Part shown: positions 1-6,844 of the stretch, in pieces | Position numbering within the stretch: the stretch's first letter is position 1 | Layout of the letters: the number at the start of each line of letters is the position of its first letter | Origin: JBEINZ01 sp040377825 | Lineage (GTDB): Bacteria > Pseudomonadota > Alphaproteobacteria > Rhizobiales > Ancalomicrobiaceae | Assembly (NCBI GenBank): GCA_040377825.1 | Contig: JBEINZ010000141.1 | Coordinates: 1-8,432, forward strand | Length of the DNA stretch: 8,432 nt | Direction of reading: 5' to 3' | Translations under genes and position numbers: made by a program | The notes under the pieces: model-generated | What the model was told of the DNA's origin: nothing | Databases searched by the model: none | The model's input: only the letters and a program-made list of their open reading frames with translations

Positions 1-102
1 AAGATACATGGATCCGATATCCTTGTGGTTCGTCGAGTAGACGAACCGACGCCATCCATGCGGATGATCGTGATGAGCCCCGTCGGCTGCAGCGTGAGCC
101 AT
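1..102 (-). CDS. ctaD: Cytochrome c oxidase subunit I, N-terminal fragment (cut by window edge)
   Basis: This is the first 34 codons of the catalytic heme-copper subunit of aa3-type cytochrome c oxidase, an inner-membrane proton pump that reduces O2. The fragment starts ATG at 102 and reads MAHAAADGAHHDHPHGW, then RRFVYSTNHKDIGSMYL. The YSTNHKDIG(S/T)MYL stretch before the first membrane helix is a hallmark of bacterial subunit I, and a His-rich N-terminus is common in alphaproteobacterial forms. An SD of AAGGGAG (complement of 110-116) lies 7 nt before the ATG. It follows ctaC on the same strand after an 82-bp gap, so the two are probably one operon. The heme and CuB ligands lie outside the window. 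Identity is secure despite the short length. Confidence 0.93.
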   Translation of the reverse strand, partial: MAHAAADGAHHDHPHGWRRFVYSTNHKDIGSMYL

Positions 103-184
103 GTTTTTGCTCCCTTGGTCCAATCTTGCGCGCGCCACCTTGGTTTCGGCGAGACGTCGCGTCGGTATCAATAGGCCGCTCGGC

Positions 185-1081
185 TTAGCGCGCGGCGACG
201 GCGGTTTTCTTTTCGTCCTCGTCGATCATGGCGGCAAGAACCTTGCGCGCCTGATCAAGATTGCCGCGCGCGGCCTCGGCAAAGGCCTTGAACTGGGCAT
301 CGGTCACGACCTGTACGGCGATCGGCATGGCTGAATGGTCTTTGCCGCACAGCTCGGAGCACTGACCATAGAACATGCCGAGCTTGTCGGCCTTGAACCA
401 CGTCTCGTTCAAGCGGCCCGGATAGCCGTCGATCTTCACGCCGAATGAGGGGATGGCCAGCGCATGAATCACGTCGGCCGCGGTGACCTGCACGCGCACG
501 ACCTTATTCACCGGCACGACCAGCGTGTTGTCGACCGCCAGCAGGCGCGGCTGCTTCACCGGATCGGTGCGCTGCGCATCGGTCAGCATCACGCTGTCGA
601 AGCTTATATTGTTGTTCTTGGCGTCCTTTAGATCCGCGTATTCATAGCCCCAGTACCACTGGTAGCCAGTCGCCTTGACCGTCAGATCGGCCGGCGGAAG
701 CTCCATTTCCTCATAGAGAAGCCGGAATGACGGGATCGCGATCGCAACCAGGATCAAGATCGGAACGACCGTCCACACGACCTCAAGCAACGTGTTGTGC
801 GAGGTCTTCGATGGAACCGGGTTCGTTTTCGCGTTGAATTTCACGACGATGTAAATCAGCAGACCCAATACGAAGAGCGTAATGAATGTGATGATCCAAA
901 GCGTGAACTGCTCGAACCACCGAATGTGAGCCTTGATTTCGGTCGCCGCCGGTTGGAGGCCGACCTGCCAAGGCGCCGGTTGGCCATCGGTCGCGGAGGC
1001 GAGGCCGGTCAGACCGAGGAAGACGAGCCCGGCTAAGATAATGAAGGCCCAGGCGCCCTGCCGCTTGGTTGCACCGATCAC
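185..1081 (-). CDS. ctaC: Cytochrome c oxidase subunit II (CuA subunit), complete
   Basis: Subunit II accepts electrons from cytochrome c at a binuclear CuA centre on the periplasmic side and passes them to heme a of subunit I. The protein is 298 aa, about the family's usual precursor length. It has a signal peptide (about 1-30, ending GLASA), two membrane helices (about 59-80 and 98-118), the aromatic QWYWGYEY segment (141-148) and a cupredoxin domain. CuA ligands are visible as H206, C241, E243, C245, H249 and M252 (CSELCGKDHSAM), with the normal H-to-C spacing of 35. The chosen start is GTG at 1081, because AAGGAG lies 7 nt upstream and the signal peptide follows at once. The frame stays open to 1453, but that extension is arginine-rich, unlike the family, and runs into repeat copy A. 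ctaD follows downstream. Confidence 0.96.
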   Translation of the reverse strand: MIGATKRQGAWAFIILAGLVFLGLTGLASATDGQPAPWQVGLQPAATEIKAHIRWFEQFTLWIITFITLFVLGLLIYIVVKFNAKTNPVPSKTSHNTLLEVVWTVVPILILVAIAIPSFRLLYEEMELPPADLTVKATGYQWYWGYEYADLKDAKNNNISFDSVMLTDAQRTDPVKQPRLLAVDNTLVVPVNKVVRVQVTAADVIHALAIPSFGVKIDGYPGRLNETWFKADKLGMFYGQCSELCGKDHSAMPIAVQVVTDAQFKAFAEAARGNLDQARKVLAAMIDEDEKKTAVAAR

Positions 1082-1088
1082 GTCCCAA

Positions 1089-1094
1089 CTCCTT
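1089..1094 (-). promoter_or_regulatory. Ribosome binding site deciding the GTG start of ctaC
   Basis: The minus strand reads AAGGAG, then 7 nt, then GTG at 1081. No comparable SD precedes any upstream in-frame ATG, and the nearest upstream ATG (complement of 1096-1098) is in another frame and would stop at once. This site supports the 298-aa protein over the 422-codon open frame. Confidence 0.85.
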
Positions 1095-1400
1095 GCATGG
1101 CCCCAAGTCGGGGTCCTTAAATCCACTTTAGCCGACCCTATCTTCACCGCGCCGCATCCAGCGGAATGGTGGAACGCGGTCGATCTCGTAGCCGTGACAC
1201 GCGGCACGCTCCGCGCCCCACTTGCAACGGATCTACGCCGATCACCAAAAGCACAGGCGCGCGCCTGCCGCAACCGGTCGCAAGGCGATGAGATGCGGCA
1301 TTTTTGCCTTCGAATACAAGACGCCATTTCATAAGCTTCCCAATCGTGAGGCCAACTGCGGCTTTCCCGCCGCGTTTTCGCCCCACTCGGGCGCGACCCG

Positions 1401-1517
1401 TAGAGCGGGTCCTGTTCGGATCGAAGCGATCGGAACGAAAAGTACCGGCTCAAGGTCTATAATCCGCAGCTATTCCTTGTTGATCGGACGATTCCCTCCG
1501 ATCGGGAAATGCTTTAG
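1401..1517 (-). repeat. 117-bp intergenic palindromic element, copy A
   Basis: Read on the minus strand, this segment aligns without gaps to 6845-6961 on the plus strand, with 96 of 117 positions identical by hand count. It starts CTAAAGC and ends GCTCTA, so the ends are imperfect inverted repeats. Two successive hairpins can form. The distal one (1467-1514) has a core of paired arms at 1482-1488 and 1497-1503. The other (1403-1451) has 16-nt arms that pair at 13 of 16 positions. It has no coding capacity of its own, but the minus-strand frame of ctaC runs through it. It resembles the dispersed intergenic palindromic elements known from Rhizobiales (RIME-type); I cannot assign it to a named family. 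Confidence 0.85.
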
Positions 1518-1691
1518 AAAAATGCTGAAGATCGCGGGCCGCGTTAAGCATCCTCTTTGCATCCTGACGCGGTCTGATGCACGTTCGCAACGAAATCATG
1601 CCGACTCAATCGAAGCCGCGCCACCGTGTCATCCGCATCGGCGCGGGCACCCGCAAAACCAGTAGCCGGCCACGTCCGGCGCGAATCGATC

Positions 1692-1698
1692 GGAAGGA
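1692..1698 (+). promoter_or_regulatory. Ribosome binding site deciding the TTG start of the IalB-like gene
   Basis: GGAAGGA lies 6 nt before TTG at 1705. The only in-frame ATG nearby (1801) has no SD and would begin inside the hydrophobic core of the signal peptide, without a positively charged n-region. The TTG start is therefore preferred. Confidence 0.7.
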
Positions 1699-1704
1699 TT
1701 AGAA

Positions 1705-2274
1705 TTGGCGCGTCATTATCCTTTGGGGACCGTCGCGGATCCGGCCGTCGGTTCGTCAGGCGCGATCGCCCGCCTTGCCGTGATCGCCCGTTTGGTCGTC
1801 ATGATCGTGCTCACCCTGGCGAGCTTGGCGTTTCCCGTCGCCGCGCAGGGCGTGGTGAAGGGCCAGCATGGCGATTGGCAGATGCGCTGCGACACGCCGC
1901 CGGGCGCGAAATCCGAGCAGTGCGCGCTCATCCAGAACGTGACGGCCGAGGACCGGCCGAATGTTGGCCTCTCGGTCATCGTTCTGAAGACGGCCGACAA
2001 AAAGTCACGAATTCTGCGGGTACTCGCGCCATTGGGCGTGCTGCTGCCTTCGGGGCTCGGGCTGAAGGTCGATCAGATCGACGTCGGCCGAACCGCTTTC
2101 GTGCGCTGCCTGCAGAATGGCTGCGTCGCCGAGGTGCTGATGGACGACAAATTGGTGGAGCAGATGCGCACAGGCACGCAGGCGACCTTCATCGTCTTCC
2201 AGACGCCTGAAGAAGGCATCGGCATACCGATCAGTCTCGGCGGATTTGGGCCGGGCCTGGATGCCCTGCCCTAA
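1705..2274 (+). CDS. Invasion-associated locus B (IalB) family exported protein
   Basis: This is a 189-aa protein of the IalB family, named for a Bartonella protein linked to erythrocyte invasion but widespread in non-pathogenic alphaproteobacteria, where its role is unclear. It has a long N-terminus, a signal peptide core at about 24-45 (RLAVIARLVVMIVLTLASLA) and likely cleavage after AVAA near 47. The mature part opens with the family-typical HGDWQMRC. Four cysteines (C62, C73, C135, C140) fit the conserved pairs expected to form disulfides in the periplasm. Other family-like features are the CALIQ segment, the LRVLAPLGVLLPSGLGLKVD segment and FVRCLQNGC. The start is TTG, chosen from the SD and the charged n-region. 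It is divergent from ctaC and 95 bp upstream of the PPOX gene. The name should not be read as evidence of virulence. Confidence 0.85.
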   Translation: MARHYPLGTVADPAVGSSGAIARLAVIARLVVMIVLTLASLAFPVAAQGVVKGQHGDWQMRCDTPPGAKSEQCALIQNVTAEDRPNVGLSVIVLKTADKKSRILRVLAPLGVLLPSGLGLKVDQIDVGRTAFVRCLQNGCVAEVLMDDKLVEQMRTGTQATFIVFQTPEEGIGIPISLGGFGPGLDALP

Positions 2275-2281
2275 CCTTTCG

Positions 2282-2301
2282 TCCGCTGCTTCGACGGCGG
2301 A
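2282..2301 (+). terminator. Possible weak hairpin terminator after the IalB-like gene
   Basis: TCCGCTG and CGGCGGA pair over 7 bp (one G-U) around a CTTCGA loop, starting 8 nt after the stop codon. No T-run follows, so termination would be weak or the hairpin may only stabilise the 3' end. Confidence 0.3.
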
Positions 2302-2369
2302 AATCGGGTTTCCTCGGCCCCGCTTGGCGCCTTAAGATCGGAAAGTCAGAGGCTCGGGAAAGACGCATC

Positions 2370-2978
2370 ATGGCAAGGATCGAGACCGCGGTGGACCTTC
2401 GCGCGCTTTACGGCGAGCCTGGGGAGCGTTCGGTCAAGAAGGTGCTTGATCGGCTAGACCTGCATTGTCGTCGCTATATCGCGCTGTCGCCGTTCGTGCT
2501 GATCTCCAGCCAAGGGGCCGACGGCCTCGGCGACGTGACCCCGCGCGGCGATCATCCGGGCTTCGTCGCGGTTGAGAACGATCGCTCGTTGTTGATGCCC
2601 GATCGGCCGGGTAACAACCGCCTGGATGCGCTCATGAACATTCTGGCCAATCCGAGCGTCGGCATGCTCTTCATGGTGCCGGGTATCGATGAGACACTTC
2701 GTGTATCCGGTCGCGCGGAGATACGGACCGATCCGAGCCTGCTCGCGCAGTTTGAAATGGCGGGCAAGTTGCCGAAATCGGTGCTGAGGATCGCGGTGGC
2801 GGAAGCCTACCTGCATTGCGCGAAGGCGCTGATGCGCTCGCGGCTGTGGGACCCGGCGGCCCGTGTCGAGCGATCGACGCTGCCTTCGCTCGGCGAGATG
2901 ATCAAGGACCAGATCAACTGGCCGACCGCCGAGACCCAGACCGAGATGATCGCCCGGTTCGAAAAGACCCCGTACTAA
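2370..2978 (+). CDS. Pyridoxamine 5'-phosphate oxidase (PPOX)-family FMN-binding flavoprotein
   Basis: This 202-aa protein has the split-barrel FMN-binding fold of PPOX-like proteins. It resembles the subgroup described as MSMEG_1061-type: RYIALSPFVLISSQGADG near 35-52, then DVTPRGDHPGFV (55-66), MPDRPGNNRLDALMNILANP (76-95), VGMLFMVPGIDETLRVSGRA (97-116) and a C-terminal CAKALMRSRLW helix. The PDRPGNNR stretch and the barrel strand with DETLRVSGRA are the best family marks. It is a single-domain cytoplasmic protein without a signal peptide. Substrate and reaction are unknown; true PNPOx (PdxH) has a different C-terminus. The ATG at 2370 has only a loose purine-rich SD (GGGAAAGA). It lies between the IalB-like gene and tldD on the same strand; the 112-bp gap to tldD leaves co-transcription open. 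Confidence 0.85.
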   Translation: MARIETAVDLRALYGEPGERSVKKVLDRLDLHCRRYIALSPFVLISSQGADGLGDVTPRGDHPGFVAVENDRSLLMPDRPGNNRLDALMNILANPSVGMLFMVPGIDETLRVSGRAEIRTDPSLLAQFEMAGKLPKSVLRIAVAEAYLHCAKALMRSRLWDPAARVERSTLPSLGEMIKDQINWPTAETQTEMIARFEKTPY

Positions 2979-3077
2979 TTCCGGCGCCATCGCTTTCGCC
3001 TCGCCTGATGCAATCGCGTAGACAAGGCCCTATCTTGCGGTGCGAACCCTGTACGGCGACCTGTCGCGCCGAAGCCC

Positions 3078-3082
3078 GAGGA
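3078..3082 (+). promoter_or_regulatory. Ribosome binding site deciding the ATG start of tldD
   Basis: GAGGA lies 8 nt before ATG at 3091. The frame is also open from GTG at 3040, but the extra 17 residues are arginine-rich and would extend beyond the usual TldD N-terminus. Confidence 0.7.
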
Positions 3083-3090
3083 CCTCGACC

Positions 3091-4518
3091 ATGACCGACC
3101 CCGCCATCGATCTCTTCGCCGCCACCGGTCTTGATCCGGACACCGCGCGGCGCATCACCGCCGAGGCGATGGCAGGCGCCGACGATGGCGAGCTGTTCCT
3201 CGAGTATCGCCAATCCGAATCCCTGATGTTCGACAACGGAAGGCTGAAATCCGCCGCCTTCGACACGACGCAGGGCTTCGGCCTGCGCGCGGTTGCCGGC
3301 GAGGCCTCGGGCTTTGCGCATTCAGGCGACATCTCGGAAGGCGCGCTGCGGCGCGCCGCCGATGCCGTGAAGGCCGTCAGCGCCGGATATGCCGGCAGCT
3401 ACGCGGCGGCGCCGGCGCGCACCAACGTGAAGCTCTATGGCGATGAGAACCCGCTGCTCGCGCCGGTCTTCGAGGACAAGGCAAAGCTGCTCGCCGAGAT
3501 CGATGCCCATGCCCGCGCGCTCGATCCACGCGTTCGGCAGGTCACCGTATCGTTGGCGGGCACTTGGCAGGTCGTGGAGATCCTGCGCGCCGACGGCCAC
3601 CGCGTACGCGACGTCCGTCCGCTCGTGCGCTTCAATGTTTCCGTCGTCGTCGGCGAGGGCGATCGGCAGGAAAGCGGCAGCCACGGCATGGGCGGCCGGC
3701 AGGGCTTCGGCGAATTCGTTACCAGCGAAAGCTGGCAGGGCGCCGTTAAGGACGCGCTGCGCGAGGCACTCGTCAACCTGGATGCCGTCCCGGCCCCCGC
3801 CGGCACCTTCGACGTCGTACTCGGCGCGGGCTGGCCCGGCGTCATGCTGCATGAGGCGGTCGGCCACGGCCTGGAAGGCGATTTCAACCGCAAGAAGACA
3901 TCCGCCTTCGCCGGGCTCTTGGGCCAGCGCATCGCCTCGCCCGGGGTGACCGTGGTCGACGACGGCACGATCGCGATGAAGCGCGGGTCGCTCTCGGTCG
4001 ACGACGAGGGCACGCCGACCAACCGCACGACGCTGATCGAGGACGGCATTCTCGTCGGTTACATGCAGGATCGCCAAAACGCCCGGCTGATGGGCATGCA
4101 GCCGACGGGCAACGGCCGCCGCCAGTCCTTCGCGCATAACCCCATGCCGCGCATGACCAACACCTACATGCTCGCCGGCAATCACGAGCCTGCGGAAATC
4201 ATCGCCTCGGTGAAGGACGGCATCTACGCCGTGTCGTTCGGCGGCGGGCAGGTCGACATCACCTCCGGCAAGTTCGTGTTCCAATGCACGGAGGCCTACC
4301 GCATCGAAAACGGCAAGGTGGGACGTCCGATCAAGGGCGCCATGCTGATCGGCAACGGCCCGGACGCGTTGACCCGCGTTCGCATGATCGGCAACGATCT
4401 CGCTCTCGACACGGGTATCGGCACCTGCGGCAAGAACGGTCAGGGCGTGCCGGTCGGCGTCGGCCAGCCGTCAATGCGGCTCGACGCCATCACCGTAGGC
4501 GGCACGGAAGCCGCCTGA
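3091..4518 (+). CDS. tldD: TldD, zinc metalloprotease subunit of the TldD/TldE complex
   Basis: TldD is the catalytic half of the cytoplasmic TldD/TldE (PmbA) metalloprotease, which degrades unfolded short peptides and in E. coli trims microcin B17 and the CcdA antitoxin. This protein is 475 aa, the usual length. The HExxxH motif is HEAVGH at 254-259 (H254, E255, H259), and the likely third zinc ligand is C446 in IGTCGKNGQG. The 192-residue spacing from H254 to C446 agrees with what I recall for E. coli (H262, C454). The C-terminus ending in VGVGQPSMRLDAITVGG is strongly family-like. The ATG is supported by an SD. TldE is not in the window, which is normal because the two genes are often unlinked. 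The antiporter follows after 46 bp. tldD is commonly found near ctaC in alphaproteobacteria. Confidence 0.96.
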   Translation: MTDPAIDLFAATGLDPDTARRITAEAMAGADDGELFLEYRQSESLMFDNGRLKSAAFDTTQGFGLRAVAGEASGFAHSGDISEGALRRAADAVKAVSAGYAGSYAAAPARTNVKLYGDENPLLAPVFEDKAKLLAEIDAHARALDPRVRQVTVSLAGTWQVVEILRADGHRVRDVRPLVRFNVSVVVGEGDRQESGSHGMGGRQGFGEFVTSESWQGAVKDALREALVNLDAVPAPAGTFDVVLGAGWPGVMLHEAVGHGLEGDFNRKKTSAFAGLLGQRIASPGVTVVDDGTIAMKRGSLSVDDEGTPTNRTTLIEDGILVGYMQDRQNARLMGMQPTGNGRRQSFAHNPMPRMTNTYMLAGNHEPAEIIASVKDGIYAVSFGGGQVDITSGKFVFQCTEAYRIENGKVGRPIKGAMLIGNGPDALTRVRMIGNDLALDTGIGTCGKNGQGVPVGVGQPSMRLDAITVGGTEAA

Positions 4519-4564
4519 TCGCTCCGGCGATCCGCACCCTATCGACCCCGACGCGAGACCTTCC

Positions 4565-6394
4565 ATGGCCACTGAGACCTCCGCCGTCGGACTGATTCTG
4601 CCCCCACTCATCCTCTTGACAGCCGCCGTCGTCGCCGTGCCGCTCTTCAAGCGCCTCGGTCTCGGTTCGGTGATCGGGTATCTCGCGGCCGGTGTTGCCA
4701 TCGGTCCGTCCGCGCTCGGCATTTTCGCCGATCCTGGATCGATTCTGCACGTTGCCGAACTCGGGATCGTCCTATTTCTCTTTCTGATCGGCTTGGAGTT
4801 GGAACCATCGCGGCTATGGGCCATGCGGCGGGATATCTTCGGGCTCGGCAGCGCACAGATCGTGGTCGGGTCGATCGCCATTGGCGGGGTGATCCACCTG
4901 CTTGGCGCGGATTGGCGCATCGCGGTCGTGGGCGGCGCGGGGCTGGCGCTGTCGTCGACCGCGATCGTCATGCAAATGCTTGAAGAACGCGGCGAAACGC
5001 GCACGCCGACGGGCGAAAAGAGTTTTGCTATCTTGCTGATGCAGGATCTGGCGATCGTGCCGCTCCTTGCGCTCCTCACCTTGATTGCGCCGCACGCGGC
5101 AGCCGAGGGCGGCGACAGTGTCTTGATTGCGGGCCTTAAGATCGTGGCCGCCGTCGGCGCCGTGCTGCTCGCCGGGCGCTATCTGCTCAATCCGATGTTC
5201 CGCATCCTCGCGGGCGCCGGCGGGCGTGAGATCATGACCGCTGCGGCGTTGATGGTGGTGCTCGGCGCCGCCGCCGCGATGACATTGGCGGGCTTGTCGA
5301 TGGCGACCGGCGCGTTCCTCGCGGGCGTGCTCCTCGCCGAATCGAATTTCCGCCACCAACTGGAAGCCGATGTGGAGCCGTTTCGCGGCATCCTGATGGG
5401 GCTGTTTTTCCTGTCGGTCGGCATGTCGGTCGATATCTTCGCGATCATCCGCGACTGGGGCGTTGTCCTACAGGGCCTCGCCGCGCTGCTCGTGGTCAAG
5501 TTCCTCACCGTCTATGCCGTCGTCCGCCTGTTCGGCAATCCGAAGCGGAACGCCCTGGGGACCGCCGCCTTCCTGGTTCAAGGCGGCGAATTCGGCTTCG
5601 TCCTTTATCAGACGGCGCTGGCCAGCGGGGCGATCACCGACCGGGGCGCCTCGATCCTGGTTGCGATCACCACGCTTTCCATGGCGCTGACACCGCTCAT
5701 CGTGGCCGGCATCGACCGGTTGAAGCGTGAACCGGAGGAAGCCGAGCCGGACGAGGACTTCGACGGCGCCCATGGCTCAGTACTCGTTGTCGGCTTCGGC
5801 CGGTTCGGCCAAATCGTGTCGCAATTGCTACTTGCCAACGGAACCGACGTTACCATTATCGACAACAACACCAGCATGATCCGTTCCGCCGCGCGGTTCG
5901 GTTTCCGGATCTACTATGGTGACGGCACGCGCCTCGACGTCCTCCATGCCGCTGGCGCCGATCGGGCGGCCATGATCATTGTCGCGACCGACTCAAAAGA
6001 GGTCACCAATCGGATCGTTGATCTCGTGAAATCGGAATTTCCCACCGCCAAGCTCGGCGTGCGCTCCTACGACCGCGCCCACACGCTGGCGCTACGCGGC
6101 AAGAACGTGGATTTCGAGGTCCGCGAGACCTTCGAATCGGCCCTGATGCTTGGCCGCGCCACGCTCGTCGGCCTTGGGGTCGCGCCGGAAACGGCCGAGG
6201 AAATCGAGGCGGAGGTTCGACGGCGCGACGCCGCGCGCTTGGTCATGCAAGAAGCCGGCGGGCTGCTCGCTGGCAGCGGCATTCTACATACCCAACCGGC
6301 CGCGACATTGGTGCCAACGCCCGAGCCCCTGGTGGAGCCAAAGCGCGGGACACGGGCCCTGTCGTCCGAAACGGAATCCGTCGCGCGGACCTGA
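4565..6394 (+). CDS. KefB/KefC-type monovalent cation:proton antiporter (CPA2) with C-terminal RCK domain
   Basis: This is a 609-aa inner-membrane antiporter of the CPA2 family, close in length to E. coli KefC, which exchanges K+ for H+ under nucleotide or glutathione-adduct gating. The membrane domain (about 8-385) carries LFLFLIGLELEP (70-81), QDLAIVPLLALL (from Q160), FFLSVGMSVD and QGGEFGFVLY. A cytosolic RCK/TrkA-N domain begins near 405 with the nucleotide-binding GFGRFG (410-415), then VTIIDNN and YGDGTRLDVLHAAG. The tail (about 530-609) is charged and low in motifs. No KefF/KefG-type oxidoreductase is adjacent, so glutathione gating is unproven and the transported ion is inferred. The ATG has no strong SD. 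The 46-bp gap and absence of a terminator suggest read-through from tldD. Confidence 0.92.
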   Translation: MATETSAVGLILPPLILLTAAVVAVPLFKRLGLGSVIGYLAAGVAIGPSALGIFADPGSILHVAELGIVLFLFLIGLELEPSRLWAMRRDIFGLGSAQIVVGSIAIGGVIHLLGADWRIAVVGGAGLALSSTAIVMQMLEERGETRTPTGEKSFAILLMQDLAIVPLLALLTLIAPHAAAEGGDSVLIAGLKIVAAVGAVLLAGRYLLNPMFRILAGAGGREIMTAAALMVVLGAAAAMTLAGLSMATGAFLAGVLLAESNFRHQLEADVEPFRGILMGLFFLSVGMSVDIFAIIRDWGVVLQGLAALLVVKFLTVYAVVRLFGNPKRNALGTAAFLVQGGEFGFVLYQTALASGAITDRGASILVAITTLSMALTPLIVAGIDRLKREPEEAEPDEDFDGAHGSVLVVGFGRFGQIVSQLLLANGTDVTIIDNNTSMIRSAARFGFRIYYGDGTRLDVLHAAGADRAAMIIVATDSKEVTNRIVDLVKSEFPTAKLGVRSYDRAHTLALRGKNVDFEVRETFESALMLGRATLVGLGVAPETAEEIEAEVRRRDAARLVMQEAGGLLAGSGILHTQPAATLVPTPEPLVEPKRGTRALSSETESVART

Positions 6395-6675
6395 ATAAGG
6401 TGCGTCGGTTGATCGTGCGTGCGCGCGACGACCATCGGTGTGACATGCGAGACACGCGGCCATAGCTACGTATTCATTTTACAGAACATATTGGCGCCGC
6501 CCCAGTTTTCCGGGGCGGTCGAAGTGTTAGGCTTTGATTCGTCCAGGGCTTCTTCGCGGCGGCGCTATCGCCGTCCGAGGGAGCCGCCCCGGAATTTTCA
6601 TCCGGGCTTTGGTCTCAACGCGAAGCCGCTCGCCATTTCGCGGATTGTGCACTCGGTTTTCAGGGGGAATTGATC
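6395..6675 (+). other. 281-bp intergenic stretch between the antiporter and the small lipoprotein gene
   Basis: No credible gene is seen. It contains an AT-rich patch in GC-rich surroundings (about 6463-6493) that may belong to a promoter, a GC hairpin at 6497-6518, and a second short hairpin near 6586-6604 (CCCGG and CCGGG around a TTTT-containing loop). An open frame at 6419-6673 has no recognisable content. Confidence 0.5.
6497..6518 (+). terminator. GC-rich hairpin, possible terminator region for the antiporter transcript
   Basis: CCGCCCC and GGGGCGG form a perfect 7-bp stem around an 8-nt loop (AGTTTTCC), about 100 bp after the antiporter stop. No T-run follows, so the role is uncertain; it could also be a structured leader of the next gene. 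Confidence 0.3.
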
Positions 6676-6783
6676 ATGAAAGTTTTACGCATCGTTCTGG
6701 TAACATTTATTGCCGCCATTGGGCTCAACATCGCAGGCTGCGCGAAGGCACCCGCTCCGTCTCCGGCAATCGTTCGGGGCTAA
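6676..6783 (+). CDS. Predicted 35-aa lipoprotein
   Basis: This very small gene encodes MKVLRIVLVTFIAAIGLN, then IAGCAKAPAPSPAIVRG. It has a positive n-region (K2, R5), a hydrophobic core (6-17) and a lipobox IAGC with the lipidated cysteine at C22, so a processed product of only 14 residues would be anchored to a membrane. AGGGGG (6662-6667) sits 8 nt before the ATG, a good SD. The size and layout recall entericidin-like and other tiny alphaproteobacterial lipoproteins, but the entericidin C-terminal pattern is absent, so no family is assigned. The proline/alanine tail may lie near the membrane or wall. It stands alone between the antiporter and repeat copy B, and the terminator at 6967-7004 may end its transcript. 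Function unknown. Confidence 0.6.
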   Translation: MKVLRIVLVTFIAAIGLNIAGCAKAPAPSPAIVRG

Positions 6784-6844
6784 TTGGGCCGCAGTCGAAC
6801 GTCGCTGTGTGTCCACCAGCCGTTCGGAGTAATTCGCGCGGCAC

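Larger units (their letters stand above)
1082..1704. other. 623-bp divergent intergenic region between ctaC and the IalB-like gene
   Basis: No credible gene is seen here. The region should hold the leftward promoter of ctaC and the rightward promoter of the IalB-like gene, but I could not pick convincing -35/-10 pairs. It contains repeat copy A (1401-1517) and a perfect 14-bp GC palindrome at 1254-1267 (CAGGCGCGCGCCTG). Short open frames on both strands look like chance products of high GC: they are rich in Arg, Ala and Pro and have no recognisable motif. Confidence 0.7.

Noticed and set aside
1082..1453. Upstream extension of the ctaC frame
   Set aside because: No SD, composition unlike subunit II, and it starts within repeat copy A; GTG at 1081 has a strong SD and is followed by a signal peptide.
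1222..1665. 147-codon plus-strand frame in the ctaC/IalB-like intergenic region
   Set aside because: It crosses repeat copy A, has no SD noted and no recognisable domain.
2454..2990. 178-codon minus-strand frame over the PPOX gene
   Set aside because: Antisense shadow; the plus-strand PPOX-family protein is well supported.
3322..4284. 320-codon minus-strand open frame antisense to tldD
   Set aside because: It mirrors tldD codon bias in high-GC DNA, is His/Ala/Arg-rich, has no family features, and tldD on the other strand is unambiguous.
4814..5359. 181-codon minus-strand frame over the antiporter gene
   Set aside because: Highly charged His/Arg/Glu-rich antisense shadow of a clear CPA2 antiporter.
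6419..6673. 84-codon plus-strand frame before the small lipoprotein gene
   Set aside because: Low-information Arg/Pro/Ser-rich sequence over hairpins and AT-rich DNA, with no family resemblance.
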